Of a DNA stretch of 64,000 nucleotides, positions 43,928 to 51,610 are shown piece by piece. The number at the start of each line of letters is the position of its first letter. Position 1 is the stretch's first letter. The translations under genes and the position numbers were made by a program. Origin of the DNA: Streptomyces sp. NRRL S-340 (GTDB taxonomy: Bacteria; Actinomycetota; Actinomycetes; Streptomycetales; Streptomycetaceae); the NCBI RefSeq assembly GCF_000720185.1, contig NZ_JOIY01000033.1, forward strand, positions 1-64,000. The letters are read 5' to 3'. Under the pieces are notes generated by a model. That model was not told where the DNA came from and ran no database searches. It was given only the letters and a program-made list of their open reading frames with translations.

Positions 43928-45062
43928 CCATCCGCTGGATCTGGTTGGTCCCCTCGACGATCTGCAGCACCTTGGCCTCCCGCAGGTAGCGTTCGACCGG
44001 GAAGTCCGCGGTGTAGCCGTACCCGCCGAGCACCTGGACGGCGTCGGTCGTCACCTTCATGGCCGCGTCCGTGCAGAACATCTTGGCCATGGCCGCCTGC
44101 CGCGCGAACGGCCGTCCCGCGTCGCGCAGCCGCGCAGCCGTCAGGTACAGCGACCGGCCCGCCTCGATCTGCGTCGCCATGTCGGCGAGCATGAAGCGCA
44201 GCCCCTGGAAGTCGGCGATCGGCCGTCCGAACTGCCGCCGGCCGGTGGCGTAGGCGACCGCCTCGTCGAGTGCCGCCTGGGCGAGGCCTATGGCGCAGGC
44301 CGCGATGCCGAGCCGTCCCGAGTCGAGGGCCGCCAGCGCGATGGTGAAGCCCTGGCCCTCCTCGCCGAGCCGGCGGGTGTCGGGGACCCGCACTCCGTCG
44401 AGGTGGACCTGCGCGGTCGGCGAGCCCTTCAGGCCCATCTTCTTCTCCGGTGCCGCGGCGCTCAGTCCCTCCGCGTCGCCCGGCACCAGGAAGGCCGTGA
44501 TCCCGCGCGGGCCCTCTTCGCCCGTGCGGGCCATGACGGTGTAGAAGTCGGCGATGCCGCCATGGGTGATCCAGGACTTGGTGCCGGTGATCACCCATTC
44601 GTCGCCCTCGCGGACGGCCTTGGTGCGCAGCGAGGCGGCGTCGGAGCCGGAGGCCGGTTCGGACAGGGCGTAGGCGCCGAGCAGTCCGCCGCCGAGGATC
44701 GCGGGCAGATGCTCGGCCCGCTGTTCCTTGGTGCCGTACGCGGCGAGCCCGTAGGTGGCCAGGGAGTGCACGCTCAGGCCGAGTCCGACGGTGAGGCGGG
44801 CCGCCGCCAGCTCCTCCAGGACCTGGAGGTACACCTCGTAGGGCTGGTCGCCGCCGCCGTACTCGGAGTCGTAGGGCAGGCCGAGCAGTCCGGAGCGGGA
44901 CAGCAGGGTGAAGACGTCGCGCGGGAAGCGCCCGGCGTCCTCCTCCTCGGCCGCCTTCGGGGCGATCTCGTGCTGCGCGATGTCGCGGACGAGCGAGATC
45001 AGGTCCCGGGCCTCGTCCGTGGGCAGTTGCCGGTCCACCGGCTGCGGGGCGCGGTCGGGCAT
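43890..45062 (-). CDS. Acyl-CoA dehydrogenase
   Basis: A 390-residue FAD enzyme of the acyl-CoA dehydrogenase family. It oxidises an acyl-CoA to the enoyl-CoA. Seen motifs are ALSEPASGSDAASLRTKA, the FAD-binding WITHGGIADFYTVMAR and the signature QVLGGYGYTADFPVERYLR; the catalytic Glu is in IVEGTNQIQR. Chain-length specificity is not readable. ATG 45062 follows GGGAGGAGAG and is preferred to the in-frame ATG at 45089. Confidence 0.93.
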   Translation of the reverse strand: MPDRAPQPVDRQLPTDEARDLISLVRDIAQHEIAPKAAEEEDAGRFPRDVFTLLSRSGLLGLPYDSEYGGGDQPYEVYLQVLEELAAARLTVGLGLSVHSLATYGLAAYGTKEQRAEHLPAILGGGLLGAYALSEPASGSDAASLRTKAVREGDEWVITGTKSWITHGGIADFYTVMARTGEEGPRGITAFLVPGDAEGLSAAAPEKKMGLKGSPTAQVHLDGVRVPDTRRLGEEGQGFTIALAALDSGRLGIAACAIGLAQAALDEAVAYATGRRQFGRPIADFQGLRFMLADMATQIEAGRSLYLTAARLRDAGRPFARQAAMAKMFCTDAAMKVTTDAVQVLGGYGYTADFPVERYLREAKVLQIVEGTNQIQRMVIARHVAGPETR

Positions 45063-45505
45063 GGCGACGCTCTCCTCCCTGTCGGGCACTGGCGGACGAG
45101 CACCCTGTGGGGCGGCTCCGCCGGGGTCTTCCTCGGGCCGGCCGATGTTCGTCCTCCCGGGTCACGGAAGCGGCTGACCAGCGGCTGTGCGCTGTGAGTA
45201 TGCCCGATCGGAGGCAGGGAGTCACCGGTTAACGACCGCTTACTTCAAGAAAGGGTGAAGCGGTGTGCCGCAAGCGGTGATCGGCGGTTCCCGCCGGCGG
45301 GCGTGCGGTGCCTAAGGGCGGCCGCGGGGGCCGGACGGACAGGGCGGTCCCGTCGGTCGCGGAGCGCGCGGTCCAGGGTCTTCGCACCCAGTTCGCGCAG
45401 TGTCCCGGGAGAGCCGGGGGCGGTCGTGCGGCAGGCGCCGGGGCCGTGCCGGGCGTGGCCTGGATCAGGCCTTCGGTGACCTGGGCCTGCCGGGCGACCT
45501 ACGGG
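45063..45505. other. 443-bp upstream region of the acyl-CoA dehydrogenase gene
   Basis: No gene is supported. A candidate minus-strand promoter has -35 GTGACT (45220-45225), 17 bp and -10 CATACT (45197-45202). Near 45233-45263 an imperfect inverted repeat (ACCGCTT and AAGCGGT) in AT-richer sequence could be an operator for it. Confidence 0.4.
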
Positions 45506-45658
45506 TCACAGCAGTCCGAGCTGGGCGACGAGCATGGCGATCACCACGACGAGGGTCCAGCCGAGGACGTGCTCCAGGACCTTGGGCCCGTCGCCGTCGT
45601 CCCGGGGGCCACCGGTGCGGACGCGGGCGGGTGCGGCGGTGGCCGAAGGAGCGGTCAT
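45506..45658 (-). CDS. 50-residue membrane protein
   Basis: A short protein ending in one hydrophobic helix (VLGWTLVVVIAMLVAQLGLL), preceded by a hydrophilic N-terminal half. ATG 45658 has GAGAG just upstream. Its size and single C-terminal helix suggest a small membrane-anchored regulator. Function unknown. Confidence 0.65.
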   Translation of the reverse strand: MTAPSATAAPARVRTGGPRDDGDGPKVLEHVLGWTLVVVIAMLVAQLGLL

Positions 45659-45764
45659 GGTCTCTCGCAGGGTCGGACGTGCGGTGTGGAATCCCCCGCG
45701 GGCTCGGCGCCCGCCTCGTCTCCACCTTGCCACCCGCGACACCTCATGCGGCGGAGACCTTGCT

Positions 45765-45860
45765 CACAGGCGGGGTCCCCGTGCTGACCGGCGCTCTGGT
45801 GCGCACAGGCGGGGTCCCGGTGCTCACCGGCGCTCTGGTGCGCACAGGCGGGGTCCCGGT
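45765..45860. repeat. 39-bp tandem repeat, about 2.5 copies
   Basis: Copies start at 45765, 45804 and 45843, each beginning CACAGGCGGGGTCCC. The first two copies differ at two or three bases; the third is partial. The array lies just downstream of the C39-like peptidase stop. The period is a multiple of three. Confidence 0.85.
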
Positions 45861-45897
45861 CGCCCGGGGCCCCGCCTGCCGGCCGCCACCGGTCGGG

Positions 45898-47292
45898 TCA
45901 GCGCACGCCCACCGCTTCGAGCGCCGCGCGCTGGCGGGGCGTGGGGTGCGCAGGGAAGTACAGGTAGCAGACGCCACCGCTGCCGGAGACGACCTTGCCG
46001 GAGGCGTTGTACCGCTTGGTCCTCAGCCAGATGTTCTCGAACTCCCGGCGCCGGTAGACGCGCCGGACCGCCTCGTCGCTCGGCGAGGCGGGGTCGTTGG
46101 CGATCACGTCCCCGTCGGCGGTGAAGCCGATGACCGTCATCAGGTGGCCGGAGGTGCCGTATCCCGCTCCGGTCAGTTCGCTCTTGAGGAAGGACTGCGA
46201 GGTGATGGCCGGGACGCCGGCCGCGATCAGCGTCTCCAGGTCGGTGAGGGAACCGAGCCGGGTGATGACGCCCTGCAGGTCCTCGAACGTCGCCGCGTAG
46301 GCCGCGTTGAAGGGCCAGTTGCCGCAGCCCGCGTACTGGTAGTCGTACGTGGAACGCGCCGCGTGGCAGACCTGCGGGTCGGCGTAGGACGGGTCCACCC
46401 ACGACAGTTGGGCGGGGGTGAGCCGGCCGCCCCAGTACTCGACGATCATCTGCGAGGAGGTGGGGCTGCACCAGGCCTCGCCGCCGTTGTCGTACTGGGG
46501 GTACTGGCCGGCGTGGATCTCCTGCGAGTACCGCGGGACGGTGAGTTCCGCACCCACGCGTCCGGGGGCCGAGGCGGGCACGGTGAAGCGGTCGGGGATG
46601 TCGGAGCCCATGGCACCGGCGCGCCAGACGGTCGGGGTGAGCTGGGTGCCGGGCCTGCGGTAGAGGGTGAGACGCAGCCGGTAGGCGGCCAGCCGCAGGC
46701 CGGAGGAGGGGTCGTCGACGGAGAAGGTGTCCGTCCAGATCGTGCTGCGGCCGTCGCTCTGGCCGTCGACGGAGGTGCGCCTGATGTCCTGGTCGCCGGC
46801 GGCCCAGCGGCCCATCACGTACCAGGGGGTGTCGGTGCCGTCCGAGTACGTGCCCCGCAGCTCGACCTGGAGCCAGGTGCCGGCCGGGGTGTGCGCGTTC
46901 CAGGAGGCGATCGCCTCCGTCGCGGGGACGGGGAGCCGGTGGAGCGGGCCGGTCCAGGTGGCGTACTCCCACGTGGCGGTGGTGCCGGTGTGCGGGTCGG
47001 TGTAGTCGGTGGTTCCGCGGGGGGCGGCGATCTCCAGACCCGGGCGGGCGCCGGCCACCGCGCGGGTGCCGTCGCGGGCGCCCGCGCGCCAGTCGGCGTA
47101 CGTGGTCCAGGCGCGGTAGTCGACCGGGCGGGCGGAGCCGCCCCCGGCGCCGGGTGGACGGCGTCCGGCGGCGGGGGCGGTGGTCCCTCCGGCCGGTTGG
47201 GCAGCGGCGGCCGGGGCCGCGCCGCCTGCGACGGCGGCGACGACCGCGGCGGCCAGAACGGATCTGCGGGTGGGCTGATCGGGTCCGCTCAT
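45898..47292 (-). CDS. Secreted C39-family-like cysteine peptidase
   Basis: A 464-residue exported protein. The N-terminus has a twin-arginine-like signal (PTRRSVLAAAVVAAVAGG). The C-terminal half is a papain-like C39 domain with Cys in GEAWCSPTSSQM, His in TSGHLMTVIGF and Asn-Asp in VIANDPAS. The N-terminal half is beta-rich and may bind a substrate. ATG 47292 follows GGGGGTC. The likely role is extracellular peptide or cell-wall protein hydrolysis. Confidence 0.85.
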   Translation of the reverse strand: MSGPDQPTRRSVLAAAVVAAVAGGAAPAAAAQPAGGTTAPAAGRRPPGAGGGSARPVDYRAWTTYADWRAGARDGTRAVAGARPGLEIAAPRGTTDYTDPHTGTTATWEYATWTGPLHRLPVPATEAIASWNAHTPAGTWLQVELRGTYSDGTDTPWYVMGRWAAGDQDIRRTSVDGQSDGRSTIWTDTFSVDDPSSGLRLAAYRLRLTLYRRPGTQLTPTVWRAGAMGSDIPDRFTVPASAPGRVGAELTVPRYSQEIHAGQYPQYDNGGEAWCSPTSSQMIVEYWGGRLTPAQLSWVDPSYADPQVCHAARSTYDYQYAGCGNWPFNAAYAATFEDLQGVITRLGSLTDLETLIAAGVPAITSQSFLKSELTGAGYGTSGHLMTVIGFTADGDVIANDPASPSDEAVRRVYRRREFENIWLRTKRYNASGKVVSGSGGVCYLYFPAHPTPRQRAALEAVGVR

Positions 47293-47632
47293 GGGTGGAA
47301 GACCCCCAGGTGTCCGAGTCGGGGCGGGTGGCCGGTCCGTGCACGGCGATGCGCCCCCACTATGGCGGCGGCGACCGTCTCCTGCCAGCACTTCACCACG
47401 CGCCACGCTCAGCAATATTGGTCTCCACCACTGGCACGCCCTCCTCGGCCCGCACGGCTCGCCGGCCGCCCCGCGGGAGCCCGGCGCCCAGCCTGCGGGG
47501 GCCCGCACGGGGACGGGGACCACCGCCGGGCGGCACGCGCCGGCCGCCCTGGCCCGGACCGGTCGCGGCGCCCGGAGCGGACGCGCCCCCGGACCGGTCG
47601 CGGCGCTCGCCGGGAGCGGTTCCGGCGCCCCG
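47293..47632. other. Region between the APC permease and peptidase genes
   Basis: 340 bp without a supported gene. It contains one conspicuous AT-rich hexamer AATATT (47414-47419) that may belong to the promoter of the peptidase gene on the minus strand. The rest is GC-rich. Confidence 0.35.
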
Positions 47633-49174
47633 TCAGATGAGGTCCATCGCGGCGACCTCGTCCGGGCGGCCGTAGCTGACCGGGCCCTGGAAGCGGCGGC
47701 GGGCGGTGGCGAACCACCAGACCGTGGCGACGAGCAGGACGGCGGCCAGGGCGATGGGGGCGTAGTTGAACGAGTCGGCGGTGATCGGTGAGGCCTGCGG
47801 CAGCATGAACAGCACGCTGCTCAGCACGATCCAGGTGACCGCCACGACGCCGACCGGCCGGCCCCAGCGGCCCAGGTGCCAGGGGCCCGGCTGGAACTCG
47901 TCGCCCAGCCGCAGCCTCAGCAGGATCGGGACGGCGTAGGCGAGGAAGAGCCCGACGACGTTGACGCTGACGATGGCGGTGAAGGCCGTGTGCGACCACC
48001 AGCCGGGCAGGACCAGCGCCAGGGAGCAGACGACCGCCAGCCAGACGGCCTTGACGGGCGTGCGGGTGCGCGGGGAGACCGAGTGCCACCAGCGGGATCC
48101 GGGCATCGCGCCGTCCCGCGAGAAGGCGAAGATCTGCCGGGTGTTGCTGGTGAGGTTGGCCAGGCCGCAGAAGAGCATGGCCCCGATGACGATCAGCAGC
48201 ATGGCTTTCGCCGCGCCCAGGCCGAGCGCGTCGATGAGGATCTGGACGGGCGGCGCGTCCGCGCCCGCCACGTGTGCGTAGTCACGAATGCTGTAGACGA
48301 GCGCGAGCATGAGGATCAGGCCGGTGACCGCCGAATAGCCGATGGCGCGGACGATGCCCCGGGGTGCGTTGACGGTCGCCTGGACCGTTTCCTCGGACAT
48401 GTGGAAGCTGCCGTCGAAGCCGGTGAAGGTCCAGCTCGTGACGAGCAGGCCGAGCAGCCCTCCGTAAAGTCCGCTCGTGAAACCGGTGTTGTTCGCGAAA
48501 TGCGTGACGAAGGACACCGGACGGTGATCGCCGGGAACGGCGACCAGCGCGGTCACGATGACCACCATCCCGATCAGCAGCCACCACACGGAGATCCGGT
48601 TCAGGACCGCGACCAGTTGGACCGTGTACGTGTTGGCCAGCCCCTGGAGCACGATGACGAGCGCGGTGATCAGCACCGTCTGGTGCGCGGTCGGCCGGTA
48701 GGAGGACCACTGGAGGGCGACGAAGGCCTGGATGAAGGTGGCCGCCGCGTACCCGGTGGCCGCCGTACCGCCGACCTGCCCGACGAAGTTCAGCCAGCCG
48801 GTGAACCAGGACCAGGCTCCTTTGTGCCGCTTGGCCAGTTTCCCCGCGGAGAAATACAGCGCGCCGCTCGTGGGATAGGCGGAGGCGACCTCGCCCATCG
48901 CCGCGCCGACGAACAGCACCATGACGGAGACACCGATCCAGCCGAATACGAGAATGCGGGGACCGCCCGCGTTCATACCGAATCCGAAGGAGGAGAAGAT
49001 CCCGGAGATGATGTTGATGATGGTGAAGGAGATCGCGAAATTGTCGAACGCCTTGAAACGCCGGGTGAGTTTCCTCGGATAACCCATCGCGTGCAGGGTC
49101 GCGTCGTCGTCGAGCGCCCTCGGGTCAGCCATGCCGCGGGTTCTGGCGCGCGGGAGCTGTATCCGTTCCGACAC
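47633..49174 (-). CDS. APC-family amino-acid permease
   Basis: A 513-residue membrane transporter with about 12 helices. The first helix contains FAISFTIINIISGIFSSFGF, the usual unwound glycine-containing segment of APC carriers, and the protein resembles GABA/choline-type permeases. The GTG start follows AGGAAGG. A hypothetical gene ends 36 bp upstream, so the two are probably co-transcribed. The substrate is unknown. Confidence 0.92.
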   Translation of the reverse strand: MSERIQLPRARTRGMADPRALDDDATLHAMGYPRKLTRRFKAFDNFAISFTIINIISGIFSSFGFGMNAGGPRILVFGWIGVSVMVLFVGAAMGEVASAYPTSGALYFSAGKLAKRHKGAWSWFTGWLNFVGQVGGTAATGYAAATFIQAFVALQWSSYRPTAHQTVLITALVIVLQGLANTYTVQLVAVLNRISVWWLLIGMVVIVTALVAVPGDHRPVSFVTHFANNTGFTSGLYGGLLGLLVTSWTFTGFDGSFHMSEETVQATVNAPRGIVRAIGYSAVTGLILMLALVYSIRDYAHVAGADAPPVQILIDALGLGAAKAMLLIVIGAMLFCGLANLTSNTRQIFAFSRDGAMPGSRWWHSVSPRTRTPVKAVWLAVVCSLALVLPGWWSHTAFTAIVSVNVVGLFLAYAVPILLRLRLGDEFQPGPWHLGRWGRPVGVVAVTWIVLSSVLFMLPQASPITADSFNYAPIALAAVLLVATVWWFATARRRFQGPVSYGRPDEVAAMDLI

Positions 49175-49210
49175 GGTCGGCCTTCCTCTCGTGGGGGGGT
49201 GGTGCGAGGG

Positions 49211-50167
49211 TCAGGGGGACGAGGGCACCGGCAGGCCGCAGGCCCGCCGCGCCCGGGACAACTGCTCCACGGGGTCACCGAAGACGCACCAGGGCATCCG
49301 TGAGGCGTAGGGGCCCATGGCGGTCAGGACGGCGCGGGCCTCGAACTCGCACCCGGCGAGCACCAGCGCGTGGGCCAGGTAGGCCAGGTCGAGCACCGGC
49401 GTGAACCGGTAACCGGGCACCGTGGGAAGCCAGTTGCGGTAGACCGCGAGGGCGGCGGAACGCCACTGGGGCTGCTCCCAGACCCGGTCCGCGAGCGACT
49501 GCGAGGCGTCGTAGCTCTCCACGAGGGCGACCAGCGGCAGCAGCCGCAGCGCGGAGTCGGCGGGCGCGCGCTGGCTCAGGAAGGCGGCGACGTCCCAGGC
49601 CGCGTTGACCGAGCCGCCGTGCCGGGTGAAGAAGAAGGCCAGAAATCGGTGGTGGGCCTCGCGGTGCCAGGGGTCGAGGGACAGGATGTGCGCGAACAGC
49701 CGCCAGGGGCCGGGCGGGGCGGTCAGCAGCCCCTGCGGCGCAGGGTCGCGCAGCCGGTGCAGCCGGGCCATGGCCAGTTTGGCCGTCCAGGGCGTGGGGT
49801 CGGCGGGGTCCACCGCCGAGGCCCGTTCGCAGGCCGAGAGCGCTATCCGCTCCAGCGCGGCGGCCCGCTCGTCGCCGGCGTCGGCCGCGCGCAGCGCCCG
49901 GTGCACCGCCACCCGCGCCCACACCAGGGCCGACTCGGGACCGGGTTCCTCGGCCAGCCAGCGTTCGGCGAGGTCGGAGTCGGCGGCCTCCGAGGCCAGC
50001 ACCAGGGAGCGGTGGGCGCGCAGCGCGAAGTCGTCACGCGTCTCGGCGAGGGCGGCGCGGGCGCTCGCCCAGCGGCCGGCCCGGATGTCGACGCACACGC
50101 CGGCCAGGACGCGGTCGTCCGCCGCGGGGTGCCAGACGTACTGCCCGTCGAATAACCCAGCGGCCAT
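49211..50167 (-). CDS. Hypothetical TPR-like protein
   Basis: A 318-residue helical protein, rich in paired helices (RAALAETRDDFALRAHRSL, SALVWARVAVHRALRAAD), which resembles tetratricopeptide solenoids. It has no signal peptide. Function unknown. ATG 50167 follows AGGGGG closely. It is first in an apparent two-gene operon with the amino-acid permease. Confidence 0.78.
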   Translation of the reverse strand: MAAGLFDGQYVWHPAADDRVLAGVCVDIRAGRWASARAALAETRDDFALRAHRSLVLASEAADSDLAERWLAEEPGPESALVWARVAVHRALRAADAGDERAAALERIALSACERASAVDPADPTPWTAKLAMARLHRLRDPAPQGLLTAPPGPWRLFAHILSLDPWHREAHHRFLAFFFTRHGGSVNAAWDVAAFLSQRAPADSALRLLPLVALVESYDASQSLADRVWEQPQWRSAALAVYRNWLPTVPGYRFTPVLDLAYLAHALVLAGCEFEARAVLTAMGPYASRMPWCVFGDPVEQLSRARRACGLPVPSSP

Positions 50168-50256
50168 CTTCCCCCTGTCGGTCCCCGCACGGCACCTCAC
50201 AGTGCGCTTCCGGCACTTTACTCATCACCGAGCACAACCGGAACGCGATTTTCGAC

Positions 50257-51180
50257 ATGTTCACCCGGGGATTCGCGGGCTATTCCGCGGTACTCGGGGG
50301 CACCGCCAAGGGTGTTCCGAAGGGCACCGCGGCCGGCGTTCCGAAGGACGTTGCGACAGGTGTTCACCGGGCGGCGGCACGGACGTCCGGTTACCGGTCA
50401 CTAGAATGTTCCGGGGAAATATGCCACCACATCCGCGCCCGCCCCGGCACCCGCCCCGCTCCCTGCCCCACCTCACCCCGGCACCCACTCGCCCCCTCGC
50501 CCCCACTGCCCGCGCCACCCTTCACCGCACCGCCCACTCCGCCCCCGGGAAGAGCCATTCACACCCTCGCCGACCGTCTGCGCCGCCTCCCGCCGTCCTG
50601 CGGGCCCGTCCGCCTGGTCGGTGTCGACGGACACGCGGGTTCCGGAAAGTCCACCTTCACCGCCCGGCTGTCCGCGGCACTGGGCGGGGCTCCCGTCCTG
50701 CACCTGGACGACGTCTCCGGCCACGAGGAGCTGTTCGCGTGGGACGGGCGGCTGCTGACCGAGGTGGTCGCCCCGCTCGCCCGGGGCCTGACGGCGCACT
50801 ACGCCCCCTACGACTGGCGGGCCCGGCGCTTCGGCCCGGCCACGCGCGCGCTGCCGCCGGCGCCCGTCGTGCTCGTCGAGGGCGTGGGGGCGGGCCGCCG
50901 GGCCCTGCGCCCCCACCTGGCCCGGCTGCTGTGGATGGAGCTGCCGCGCGAGGAGTCCTGGGCGCGCGGACGGGCGCGGGACGGGGCGGAGCAGCGGGAG
51001 TTCTGGGCGGACTGGGTCGAGGCGGAGCGCCGGCACTTCGCCGAGGACCCCTCCCGGCCCTTCGCGGACCTCCTGGTGCGGCAGTCCGCACATGGGTACG
51101 AACTGCTTCCGGGGCCCGCCGGGCGGGTTGGACCGGACCAGATCGCTACGGAGGGTGAGGGGTCGTCGGCAATGTGCTGA
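50257..51180 (+). CDS. P-loop nucleoside kinase-like protein, start uncertain
   Basis: The clear part (about residues 100-300 of the open frame) is a uridine-kinase-like P-loop protein: Walker A GVDGHAGSGKST, LHLDDV in the Walker B position and VVLVEGVGAGR. The only ATG in frame is 50257, which would add a 100-residue Pro-rich N-terminus that does not look coding. The sequence GGGAAGAGCC followed by ATT at 50557 fits a start at the family boundary, but ATT is rare. The phosphorylated substrate is unknown. Confidence 0.75.
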   Translation: MFTRGFAGYSAVLGGTAKGVPKGTAAGVPKDVATGVHRAAARTSGYRSLECSGEICHHIRARPGTRPAPCPTSPRHPLAPSPPLPAPPFTAPPTPPPGRAIHTLADRLRRLPPSCGPVRLVGVDGHAGSGKSTFTARLSAALGGAPVLHLDDVSGHEELFAWDGRLLTEVVAPLARGLTAHYAPYDWRARRFGPATRALPPAPVVLVEGVGAGRRALRPHLARLLWMELPREESWARGRARDGAEQREFWADWVEAERRHFAEDPSRPFADLLVRQSAHGYELLPGPAGRVGPDQIATEGEGSSAMC

Positions 51181-51229
51181 ACTTGTGAAGACCGCCCTGG
51201 GGGAACTTGGCCAAGTGTCCCAACTTCGC

Positions 51230-51259
51230 TTGACCCGGGGCCCGTACAGGTCTTACGTT
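51230..51259 (+). promoter_or_regulatory. Promoter of a very short transcription unit
   Basis: -35 TTGACC (51230-51235), 18-bp spacer and -10 TACGTT (51254-51259) form one of the best housekeeping promoters in the window. Transcription should begin at about 51264-51266. A strong terminator starts 30 bp further on. Confidence 0.7.
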
Positions 51260-51263
51260 CTCA

Positions 51264-51320
51264 ATGTGCGGTCATCGCGGACCGCCCGCAAACACGAAGC
51301 CCCCGGTTGTTCCCCCGTGA
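51264..51320 (+). CDS. Possible leaderless 18-residue peptide
   Basis: The ATG at 51264 is at the predicted transcription start and opens the frame MCGHRGPPANTKPPVVPP, ending at TGA 51318-51320. The stop is at the edge of the terminator loop. There is no room for a Shine-Dalgarno, so translation would be leaderless. It may instead be a short regulatory RNA. No known homologue is recalled. Confidence 0.4.
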   Translation: MCGHRGPPANTKPPVVPP

Positions 51321-51333
51321 CCGGGGGCTTCGT
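51294..51333 (+). terminator. Strong intrinsic terminator
   Basis: ACGAAGCCCCCGGT and ACCGGGGGCTTCGT form a perfect 14-bp stem around a 12-nt loop, followed by TCTG. It ends the short unit starting near 51264 and separates it from the AAA ATPase gene. Confidence 0.88.
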
Positions 51334-51610
51334 TCTGCCCGCGCACCGCTATCCGGACGCCGCGCGGCTTCATTCGGTCACCCTCGGTCACCGATCCGGG
51401 CGTACCGCTTCCGCTTCCGTCTCACCGAACAGCGTGTGCCGCACCCTTCGGCGGGCGGCGATCCCGCAGGTACGATGCCCTCGGTGCGACCTTCGAACGA
51501 CTGCTTCGCGCACCTGCAACTCCGGTCCGCGCAGCAGCGGTTCGACCAAGGCAGCCACCGGGCGGCGGTCCGGTGGCGAACCTACGGGGGCACGGTCTGT
51601 GGGGGACGTG

